A DNA stretch of 64,000 bases. Source: Planctomycetota bacterium (lineage in GTDB: Bacteria; Planctomycetota; UBA8742; UBA2392). Within the stretch, counting starts at the first letter, position 1. Each line of letters opens with the position of its first letter. Location: positions 1 through 64,000 of the forward strand of contig JAMQHL010000006.1 in NCBI GenBank assembly GCA_025993795.1, in the 5' to 3' direction. The notes below the pieces were generated by a model. The model was not told the origin of the DNA. It ran no database searches and saw only the letters and a list, made by a program, of their open reading frames with translations. This document shows positions 25,100 to 32,683 of this stretch, piece by piece. The position numbers and the translations under genes were made by a program.

Positions 25100-27868
25100 A
25101 TGCCTGCCGAGATGCCGCCCCGGTTTACGCCGGGGACGATCGAATCCAAGTGGTACCAGTTCTGGCAAGAGCACGCGCTGTTCAAGGCCGTGCGCGACAT
25201 TCGCAAGAAGCCCTTCACCATCATGATTCCGCCGCCCAACGTGACGGGCGCGCTGCACATGGGTCACGCGCTAAACAACACACTGCAGGACGTGGTGGCA
25301 CGCTTCAAACGCATGCAGGGCTTCTGCGTGCTGTGGCTGCCGGGCACCGACCACGCCGGTATCGCCACCCAAGCCGTAGTCGAGAAGAAGCTGCTTAAAG
25401 ACGAGGGCAAGACCCGCCAGGAGATGGGCCGCGAAGCCTTCGTGGCCGAGATCTGGAAGTGGAAAGATGAATACGGCAACCGCATTCTCAACCAGTTGCG
25501 CCAGCTTGGCGCAAGTTGCGACTGGTCGCGCACGCGCTTTACGCTTGATGAGGGCCTGACACGTGCCGTGCGCGAGGCCTTCGTGAAGCTGTTCGAGAAG
25601 GGCCTGATCTACCGCGGATACCGCATGATCAACTGGGACTGCAAGTTGCAGACCGCGATCAGCGACGACGAAATCGAAACCAGTGAAGTGCGCAGCAACC
25701 TGTGGTACCTGCGCTATCCCTACAAGGACATTCCCGAAAAGTACGTGGTGGTGGCAACCACGCGGCCCGAAACCATGTTCGGCGACACCGCAGTGGCTGT
25801 GAACCCGAATGATGAGCGGTTCAAGAGTGACATCGGCAAGAAGGTGGTGCTGCCGCTGACGGGGCGCGAAATCCCGATCGTCGCCGACGACAGCGTGAAC
25901 CCGGAGTTCGGCACCGGTGCCGTGAAGGTGACGCCGGGCCACGACTTCGCCGACTATGAGCGCGGCCAGCGGCATAACCTGCCGATGATCAACGTGCTGA
26001 ATAAGGACGGCACGCTCAACGAGCAGGCGGGCAAGTACGCGGGCGAAGACCGCCTCAAGGCCCGCAAGGCACTGGTGGAAGAGCTCGACGCGCTGAAGCT
26101 GCTCGAGCGCGTGGAAGAATACACCCACCAGGTGCCCCACAGCGACCGCAGCAAGACGCCGATCGAGCCGCTGCTTTCAGACCAGTGGTTCGTGTCCATG
26201 GCGCCGCTGGCCAAGCCTGCGATTGAGGCCGTGAAACCCGCCCCCGACGGCAAGCGCGAAGTCACGCTGATCCCTGAACGCTGGGAAAAGGTGTACTTGA
26301 GCTGGCTTGAAAACGTGCGCGACTGGTGCATCAGCCGCCAGTTGTGGTGGGGACATCGCATCCCGGTGTGGTACGACGCCGACGGCAACACCGTGGCGCT
26401 GCGCGAAGACCCCGCACCAGGCGCGACGCACCCCAAGACCGGCAAGCCGCTTGTGCGCCAGGACGATGATGTGCTGGACACCTGGGCCAGCAGCTGGTTG
26501 TGGCCATTCAGCACGCTGGGCTGGCCCGAAAAGACCGCTGACCTGGATTACTTTTACCCGACGCATTTCCTCAGCACGGCGCGCGACATCATCTACCTGT
26601 GGGTGGCGCGCATGGTGATGGCTGGCTACGAGTTCCTGGGCGAAAAACCGTTCACCACGGTGTATCTGCACGCGACGGTGCTGGACGCGCAGGGCCGGCG
26701 CATGAGCAAGTCACTGAACAACGGCATCGACCCGCTGGACATGTTCGCGCAGTGGGGTGTTGATGCGGTGCGCCTGACGCTGCCGCTGCTGACCAGCGAA
26801 GGCCAGGACATCAAGCTGTCGGAAAGCAAGTTCGAGATGGGCCGCAACTTCTGCAACAAGTTGTGGAATGCCTCGCGTTTCGTGATCAGCAACCTCGCTG
26901 ATTTCGAAGACCAGCTCAAGGCACTGTCCGACAACGAACGCGCAGCACTGGCCGAGGGCCAGGTGAACGAGCTTGAGGACAGCTTCATTGAGGGCAAGCT
27001 GACCAGCACGATTGTGGACGTGACGGACTCGATCGAACGCTACAAGTTCAACGACGCCGCCCAGACCATGTACCACTTCGTATGGGACGAGTTCTGCGAC
27101 TGGTACCTCGAAGCCGTGAAGGCGCGCCTGTACGAAAGCAAAGGCGGCGAGCGTTCGCGCCTGCGCGCCCAGTCAACGTTGGTGCGTGTGCTTGACGGCA
27201 CCCTGAAGCTGCTGCACCCGTATGTGCCATTCATTACCGAGGAGATCTGGCAGACGCTGCGGCCGATGCTGGCGGCGCTGCGACGCGACACGCCCGAGCT
27301 GAGCCTTGCCATTGCGTCCTGGCCCAAAGCCAGCAAAGACCGCGTGTTTGAGCAGGCACAGGCGCGCTTTGCTTTCATCCAGCAGGTGACGCGGGCCTTT
27401 CGCAACATCCGCGCCGAGCACGCCATTGAGCCCAAGACCGCGATCGACGGCACACTGCGGCTCGCCGATAAAGCCGCGCTCGACATGCTGGGCCAGGCCG
27501 AGCGGGAAACGGTGTGCAAACTTGCCGGATTGGCAACACTGACCGCAGAGGTGGGGGCGCACAAACCCAAGGCGGCGGCAACGGCAGTGCTGGGCGGCGG
27601 CAATGAGGCGTATGTGAATCTGGAGGGCCTGATTGACTTCAAGATGGAGCTGCTGCGCCTTGAGGCCAACCAGGCCAAGCTGGCCGAGGGCGTGACCAAG
27701 CTGAAGCGCAAGCTCGAGAACCTGAGCTATATCGAGCGCGCACCGAAAGATGTGGTCCAGCGCGACCGCGACAGACTGAGCGAGCTGGTGGCTGAGCTTG
27801 AACGCGTGGACAAGCACATCGAAGAAGTGAAACCCCGCGCCAAAGCCCAGGCCAAGCCGTCAGCATAG
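25100..27868 (+). CDS. valS: Valyl-tRNA synthetase
   Basis: The product is 922 aa from ATG 25100 (GGAGTGCGAAC upstream; ATG 25079 is seven codons earlier). It is a class I synthetase that charges tRNA-Val in the cytoplasm. The ATP-binding HIGH motif is H53-MGH in PPPNVTGALHMGHAL, and the KMSKS equivalent is RRMSKSLNNGIDPLDMFAQW. A CP1 editing domain is present (TTRPETMFGDTAVAVNPND, GTGAVKVTPGHDFADYERG). The anticodon-binding region contains LHPYVPFITEEIWQTL. A C-terminal coiled-coil tRNA arm (LRLEANQAKLAEGVTKLKRK) ends the protein. Length and domain order are normal. Confidence 0.97.
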   Translation: MPAEMPPRFTPGTIESKWYQFWQEHALFKAVRDIRKKPFTIMIPPPNVTGALHMGHALNNTLQDVVARFKRMQGFCVLWLPGTDHAGIATQAVVEKKLLKDEGKTRQEMGREAFVAEIWKWKDEYGNRILNQLRQLGASCDWSRTRFTLDEGLTRAVREAFVKLFEKGLIYRGYRMINWDCKLQTAISDDEIETSEVRSNLWYLRYPYKDIPEKYVVVATTRPETMFGDTAVAVNPNDERFKSDIGKKVVLPLTGREIPIVADDSVNPEFGTGAVKVTPGHDFADYERGQRHNLPMINVLNKDGTLNEQAGKYAGEDRLKARKALVEELDALKLLERVEEYTHQVPHSDRSKTPIEPLLSDQWFVSMAPLAKPAIEAVKPAPDGKREVTLIPERWEKVYLSWLENVRDWCISRQLWWGHRIPVWYDADGNTVALREDPAPGATHPKTGKPLVRQDDDVLDTWASSWLWPFSTLGWPEKTADLDYFYPTHFLSTARDIIYLWVARMVMAGYEFLGEKPFTTVYLHATVLDAQGRRMSKSLNNGIDPLDMFAQWGVDAVRLTLPLLTSEGQDIKLSESKFEMGRNFCNKLWNASRFVISNLADFEDQLKALSDNERAALAEGQVNELEDSFIEGKLTSTIVDVTDSIERYKFNDAAQTMYHFVWDEFCDWYLEAVKARLYESKGGERSRLRAQSTLVRVLDGTLKLLHPYVPFITEEIWQTLRPMLAALRRDTPELSLAIASWPKASKDRVFEQAQARFAFIQQVTRAFRNIRAEHAIEPKTAIDGTLRLADKAALDMLGQAERETVCKLAGLATLTAEVGAHKPKAAATAVLGGGNEAYVNLEGLIDFKMELLRLEANQAKLAEGVTKLKRKLENLSYIERAPKDVVQRDRDRLSELVAELERVDKHIEEVKPRAKAQAKPSA

Positions 27869-28014
27869 TCGTTTGGCTTTCACCACCCGGCCCCGCGAGC
27901 AATCGCGGAGCAAACCATTTGCGGCCAATAAAATCAAAAGAAACGCACACGCTTAAGCCGATGAAATGCATGTCCCGCATCGACGGGGAAATGCGTCCAC
28001 CACCGGAGTCTGCC

Positions 28015-28728
28015 ATGGCCAACGTACTCATCACCGACCTGTTTGAGGAATCTGCGTACCTGGTGCGCAGCCTGCTGCGCGGGTCCGGCCATGCAGTCAG
28101 CATTGCGATCACCCGCGCCGACGCGGAGGCCAAGCTGGCCACCGGGTTGTTCGACATGCTGGTGATGGACTACGGCAGTGTGGTCGAAGACAATCTTGCC
28201 GTGGGCCGCTTCGCCAACGACGTGCTGCCCGGCTTGCCTGTGGTAGCGCTGGTCAGCCCCGAAAAAGAGTCACGCATCAAGGGTGTGCAGCTTGCGGGCA
28301 AGTTTCAGCGCCCCATCCGCGGTCGCCTGGTCAAAGAGGTGGTGCACAACGCATTGGCCAGCCTGTTTCGTCAGAGCACCCGCCGCGCCGTTCAGCGCGT
28401 GCACGTGGACCTGCCGATTGAAATCAACGTCGCCGGCGTCAACTTCAAGACGCGCACGATTGATCTTTCCGCGCGCGGTGTCGCCATCGACGCCACCGAC
28501 GTGAAGTTCAAGCCCGATGAACTTGAGGCAATCGAGAACGTCGTCGGCAGCGGAACGGCCCGCGCATCGCTTACCCTTGACGAAGGCAAGATCGTTCAGC
28601 TTTCGGCAAAGCTGGCATTCGTGGAACGCCACCGCTCGCTGTCAGGCCGCACCATCGGCCTGCGCTTTGAAGACCTGGATGAGGAAAGCGAAGTCGCCCT
28701 CAGCGGATTGTACGCCAGAGCCGCCTAG
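28015..28728 (+). CDS. Receiver domain fused to PilZ c-di-GMP-binding domain
   Basis: The product is 237 aa from ATG 28015 (GGAGTCTGCC upstream). Residues 1-115 are a CheY-like receiver with phospho-acceptor D52 (MLVMDYGSV). The early acidic residues and the K of typical receivers are partly degenerate. Residues ~120-237 are a PilZ domain with both c-di-GMP motifs intact: R124-AVQ-R128 (RxxxR) and D150-L-S-A-R-G155 (DxSxxG). It should combine a two-component or pseudo-receiver input with second-messenger sensing to control motility, secretion or surface polysaccharide. The cognate kinase is not in the window. The C-terminus overlaps the convergent lipoprotein gene by 4 bp. Confidence 0.88.
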   Translation: MANVLITDLFEESAYLVRSLLRGSGHAVSIAITRADAEAKLATGLFDMLVMDYGSVVEDNLAVGRFANDVLPGLPVVALVSPEKESRIKGVQLAGKFQRPIRGRLVKEVVHNALASLFRQSTRRAVQRVHVDLPIEINVAGVNFKTRTIDLSARGVAIDATDVKFKPDELEAIENVVGSGTARASLTLDEGKIVQLSAKLAFVERHRSLSGRTIGLRFEDLDEESEVALSGLYARAA

Positions 28729-29462
28729 CGCACGATCACGGTGGGTTCTTCGACGTAGCCCAAGCCGCCGGCGCGGTCCATGACGAACTGCGGGCTGCCG
28801 CTGCCGGTGCGCACCAGGTGATATTCAATCCGGTAGACCAGCCCCAGTGAATCTGCGGCGTCTTCCAGCCACCCCCGCGTTTCATGGGCGTCCTGGTAGA
28901 GCTCGTTGAACTTGCGCGGCGCCTGCGTCACGACGCTTCCGTCCTGGTTGCGCGGCAGGTGCGCAAAGCCGTTGGACGTGAAGTCGGCGCCATAGACGTT
29001 GGCCACGTAGGCGAACACCCTGCGCCTGACAGTCACTCCGATCACGTCAGTCGGTAACTCGCTCAGGCCTTTGACGGAGTGGTGGTCACCCTGCCCAAAG
29101 AGCAGGCGGTAGTGGTTCTGGCCCTGCGCGTCAACGAACTCATGTCTTAGCTTGAAGGCCTCAACCAGTCCAAAGCTGCGGGTCGAGATTGAGCCGTTCT
29201 TGTGCTCCAGAATGACTTCCTGCGTCAGTTCCTGGACCAGCGAGTTGCGCGCGAGGTCAAGCGGCGAAATCACCTCAAACCCCAATTCGGCGCTGAACCC
29301 GTCTGAAGATACACGGGCCGAGCGTTCCTGTTTCACAATGATCGAGTACGGCGGCGATTGGCGCTGCTGACGCTCGACCTTGGCCGGAGTGGACGAACAA
29401 CCAGCCGCCAGCAATGCCAGCAACAGCGCGCCAAGAGTGAGGGGGCGAAATGTTGATATCAT
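28725..29462 (-). CDS. Lipoprotein of unknown function
   Basis: The 245-aa product starts MISTFRPLTLGALLLALLAA followed by GC, a clear lipoprotein signal with lipidated Cys at residue 22. The mature part is beta-rich with no family I can name. Recognisable stretches are RSARVSSDGFSAELGFEVIS, TQEVILEHKNGSISTRSFGL and VYRIEYHLVRTGSGSPQFVM. It is probably on the periplasmic side of a membrane. The gene is convergent with the receiver-PilZ gene and divergent from the larger lipoprotein at 29696. Confidence 0.75.
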   Translation of the reverse strand: MISTFRPLTLGALLLALLAAGCSSTPAKVERQQRQSPPYSIIVKQERSARVSSDGFSAELGFEVISPLDLARNSLVQELTQEVILEHKNGSISTRSFGLVEAFKLRHEFVDAQGQNHYRLLFGQGDHHSVKGLSELPTDVIGVTVRRRVFAYVANVYGADFTSNGFAHLPRNQDGSVVTQAPRKFNELYQDAHETRGWLEDAADSLGLVYRIEYHLVRTGSGSPQFVMDRAGGLGYVEEPTVIVR

Positions 29463-29695
29463 GGCGGTCTCCAGCCTTCCGCTCGCCCGCCCCTATATTG
29501 TTTACGCAAGTCGTTGCCTGCGCAAGCACTGGATAGACGACAACTTCAAGGGGTTGTTGGCGTCATCGTTTCATCATCGGATTTTCAGGGTTTTTACTTG
29601 AGCTCAATGGCTCAGTGCCTACTCTCTCCCCCTTCATATCGGACAACTGACGCTATTCGCACGATCCCTTGGACCTATTGTGAGGAACGACGCCC

Positions 29696-31300
29696 ATGCT
29701 TTTGACACACAAATTGGCACAGCGAGCCACGCTTGCTGTCGCCGCGGCCCTTTCCGTACTGGCAGCCGCATGTCAGCCTGACGCCAAAGAAGACAGCAAG
29801 CCTGAGCCGGTCAGCTTTGGCTCAAGCACCCTGCCGGCCCAGAACGCCGCACCGGGCGAGATTCTGGCCATTGAAGTCAATGGTTCCGGCTCTGAAATCA
29901 ACGCAGGTTTCCTGGTTGAGTTCGACAACGGCACCGACAAGGCCGCCATTCCGCCCTTCCATGTTGAAGCCGGCAAGGCCTACGTGCTTGTGCCGCCATT
30001 TGCCCAGACCGACACGATTGTCAATCTCGCGCTGGTTGACATGAACGGCGACACCCTTGATCGCCACCCGCAGCCGCTGACCATTCACGCCTTCGAGACC
30101 ACACTGTCATACACTCGCGGCACATTCGACGCGGTCATGGGCAACGGCCTCAGCCGTCTCGTGGCGCTTGCGGTCGAGACCGTGGACACGCTCTTGCAGG
30201 AAGGCTTGATTACAGCGTCGGACGCCAACGTCGCCAGCGGTGCATTGGGCCAGCAGGCCGATCTGTTGCAGACGATCGGTACGTTCAACAACAACCTCAG
30301 CGACGCAGAACTTGCGGTCCTGCAGCAGTTGCTCGACAACAGCGAAATCCTTGACCTGCTGGCGCACGCCGGCGGCGTTTCGTTGACGCAGACCTACAGC
30401 AGCGGCAGCCCGCTGTACAACGGCACCGCGGCGATGATTGAGTCGGCGCTGCTCAAGGCCGACTTCGCGAGCCTGCTGATGGGCGAAATCCGCGGCGTGA
30501 TGGCGCTGCTGGCGTGGGCCGGCAATGCCCTGTCCGGCGTGCCGATCATCGGCCCGTACGCGCAGCAGATTGCGACCTGGGCAGCAGGCGTCAGCGCCAC
30601 GCTGCAGACACCGCACGACCTGATCAACACTCTGATCCCGTCTGACCTTGTGCGCGTCACCGCAGGCTCGACCCAGATGACCCTGTGGCCCGGCAGCAGC
30701 GGCAGCGTGCTGGCCAAGGGTCGCTTTGAGACAGAGCAGCCGTTCAACATGGCGCTGTTCCAGCAGACAGTCGGCTCGGCGGCAACGGCCGCCGCAAGCT
30801 GGATCACCCAGCGCATGCAGCAGTACCCGACGATGGCGCAGTATGCGGTGTATGTGCAGCAACTGGCGTCCATGGTGCCGCAGTGGCTCACGAACTGGAT
30901 GACCCAGCAGGGCTTCTTCCAGCAGAGTGTGGTGCCGGGCAGCAACTACACCGTGCTGGTGATCGACAACTTCAACCTGTACATGGGCCAGTACCGCTTC
31001 AGCATTGGCGGCATCGTTGCCAACCTGCTCAACGTGCCCTACAACGTAATGAGCGCAATTCTCAGCATCATCGGCCTGGGCATGGGAGCGCCGCTGGGCG
31101 GCTGGGAAGGCGTGCGCGTCAGCAACAGCGCAGTCGCGACCTACAACCCCAACGCCGACACCGTCTGGGCCAACGCCCGTGGCGGAGCAACCATTACCTG
31201 CGTCGCGCCGCATTGCCGCCCCGCAGGCGGCTGGTGGGCACAGTGGGGTTTCTACACGATCAAGACCAACACAGCGTCAATTCCGCTGACGGTCAGCTAG
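29696..31300 (+). CDS. Large lipoprotein of unknown function
   Basis: The 534-aa product begins with a lipoprotein signal (TLAVAAALSVLAAAC). An N-terminal IPT/TIG-like beta domain (APGEILAIEVNGSGSEINAG, FDNGTDKAAIPPFHVEAGKA) follows. After it comes a long Ala/Leu-rich helical region (residues ~140-420) that could form a membrane- or protein-binding bundle. The C-terminus is beta-rich and Trp-rich, with two Cys (TITCVAPHC) that may form a disulphide. The ATG follows GTGAGGAACGACGCC. A possible promoter, TTGAGC-16 bp-TACTCT, lies at 29598-29625. No family is recognised. A strong terminator follows the gene. Confidence 0.75.
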   Translation: MLLTHKLAQRATLAVAAALSVLAAACQPDAKEDSKPEPVSFGSSTLPAQNAAPGEILAIEVNGSGSEINAGFLVEFDNGTDKAAIPPFHVEAGKAYVLVPPFAQTDTIVNLALVDMNGDTLDRHPQPLTIHAFETTLSYTRGTFDAVMGNGLSRLVALAVETVDTLLQEGLITASDANVASGALGQQADLLQTIGTFNNNLSDAELAVLQQLLDNSEILDLLAHAGGVSLTQTYSSGSPLYNGTAAMIESALLKADFASLLMGEIRGVMALLAWAGNALSGVPIIGPYAQQIATWAAGVSATLQTPHDLINTLIPSDLVRVTAGSTQMTLWPGSSGSVLAKGRFETEQPFNMALFQQTVGSAATAAASWITQRMQQYPTMAQYAVYVQQLASMVPQWLTNWMTQQGFFQQSVVPGSNYTVLVIDNFNLYMGQYRFSIGGIVANLLNVPYNVMSAILSIIGLGMGAPLGGWEGVRVSNSAVATYNPNADTVWANARGGATITCVAPHCRPAGGWWAQWGFYTIKTNTASIPLTVS

Positions 31301-31321
31301 TTACAACGCAGTGTGACTCGA

Positions 31322-31346
31322 GGGGGCTCCAGCCGGAGCCCCCTTT
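31322..31346 (+). terminator. Rho-independent terminator of the large lipoprotein gene
   Basis: A perfect 9-bp stem GGGGGCTCC/GGAGCCCCC with an AGCC loop is followed by TTTG, 21 bp after the TAG stop. Confidence 0.75.
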
Positions 31347-31490
31347 GCCTTGGCGCCTGCATTGCCCGATGTTCAGCGCGTGGCGCGCCGACGCAGAGCT
31401 GTTCAATCCCGGATTTGCTGCAATTCCTGAAGCTGCGTGTGCAATAATTCTCACGCTCGTCGCTCGCGAGTCGCCTTACGGGGGATGACC

Positions 31491-32468
31491 ATGCCCAAGC
31501 TGGCTGGATTGGCGGCTTTGCTGATTGTGCTGTTTGCGGTTTCTGCCTGCGACACGTCTACCCAACACGATAATCTGGGCCCGGCCGGCAAAGGCTCGTA
31601 CTCGACACGGCGGGTGGACTTTGACGACCTGCGCGACGGCTCGCGCTCGCGCGACGTTCCGACCAGCGTGTACGCGCCAAAATCCGGCGGGCCGTTTCCG
31701 CTGGTGGTGCTTTCCCACGGCTTGGGTGGCGACCGCTCGCACTACACCTACCTTGCGGAGCATCTGGCGTCGCACGGGTACGTGGTCGCGGTGCCTGAGC
31801 ACGTGGGCAGCAGCTCGCGCCTGGATGTACTTGAGCTGGCTGCAGCCCTGTACGACCCCGACGAGCTGCGCGACCGCACCCGCGACGTCAGCTTCGTAAT
31901 CGACAAGGCCGAAGACTGGAACCTCACGCATCCACGGCTCACGGGCCTCATTGACCTTGACCATGTCGGGGTCACCGGCCACAGCTACGGTGGCGGCACA
32001 GCACAAGCCATCGGCGGCGCGCAACAGGACCTGAGCGGCGGTTTTCGTGACCTGTCGGACCCCCGCGTCGATTGCATCGTGCCGATGGCGGCGGGGGCCG
32101 CTGAAGGCTTTCTGGGCCTGAACCCCTGGTTCTCAGAGCAGAGTTTCGAGACAGTGTCCGTGCCGGTGATGCATCTTGCCGGCGGCGACGATGACTGGCG
32201 CCAGAAGAAGTCGTCGCACGATGCCATGCCCAAGGGCGACAAGTTCTTTGCCGTGCTGGAGCGAGTCGGCCATCTGGACTTCACCAACGCCGACGATGAG
32301 GACACAAAGAAGGGCCGTGCGAACATCATGATCCGTGCGCTTTGTGTCGCGTTCTTTGACTGCTACCTAAAGGGCGATGCCAGCTCAGGCGACAAGTACC
32401 TCGAAGCCAACTACACCGACAAGCTGACCACCTGGCAGGTGCCCGACGTGCGCTGGTACAAGAAGTAG
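31491..32468 (+). CDS. Alpha/beta-hydrolase lipoprotein (PAF acetylhydrolase-like)
   Basis: The product is 325 aa from ATG 31491 (GGGGGATGACC upstream). A lipoprotein signal (GLAALLIVLFAVSAC) precedes a full alpha/beta-hydrolase domain. The oxyanion region is PLVVLSHGLGGDRSHYTYLA, and the nucleophile is Ser in GVTGHSYGGGTAQAIG. The acid is likely Asp in LAGGDDDW, and the catalytic His lies in ERVGHLDFTNADDED. This matches dienelactone hydrolase / platelet-activating factor acetylhydrolase-like esterases. It is an envelope-tethered esterase with unknown substrate. A terminator-like hairpin follows. Confidence 0.88.
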   Translation: MPKLAGLAALLIVLFAVSACDTSTQHDNLGPAGKGSYSTRRVDFDDLRDGSRSRDVPTSVYAPKSGGPFPLVVLSHGLGGDRSHYTYLAEHLASHGYVVAVPEHVGSSSRLDVLELAAALYDPDELRDRTRDVSFVIDKAEDWNLTHPRLTGLIDLDHVGVTGHSYGGGTAQAIGGAQQDLSGGFRDLSDPRVDCIVPMAAGAAEGFLGLNPWFSEQSFETVSVPVMHLAGGDDDWRQKKSSHDAMPKGDKFFAVLERVGHLDFTNADDEDTKKGRANIMIRALCVAFFDCYLKGDASSGDKYLEANYTDKLTTWQVPDVRWYKK

Positions 32469-32510
32469 GGAACTGAGTCGTCCCGCATGAGGACCACGTG
32501 ATTGAACGGA

Positions 32511-32532
32511 GGGGCGCAGAAGGCTGCGCCCC
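32511..32532 (+). terminator. Terminator-like hairpin after the esterase gene
   Basis: A perfect 9-bp stem GGGGCGCAG/CTGCGCCCC with loop AAGG lies 42 bp after the stop codon. The following TTGCAATT is only a weak T-tract. Confidence 0.55.
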
Positions 32533-32576
32533 TTGCAATTGCCTGCGGGGCAGGCCGTTGCTTCCTTTGTGCGATT

Positions 32577-32604
32577 TTGTGCAATTTCGCCTTGGCATTA
32601 CAAT
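32577..32604 (+). promoter_or_regulatory. Candidate sigma-70 promoter of the U32 peptidase gene
   Basis: TTGTGC (32577-32582) and TACAAT (32599-32604) are separated by 16 bp, 80 bp before the chosen start of the U32 gene and after the upstream hairpin. Confidence 0.45.
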
Positions 32605-32683
32605 AGTCACGGGGTATGCTCCCCGTCCTTGTGTCGCAGAACGAAGTAGGACTTACCCGGCGATCACGCTGGAAAGGCCGAAT

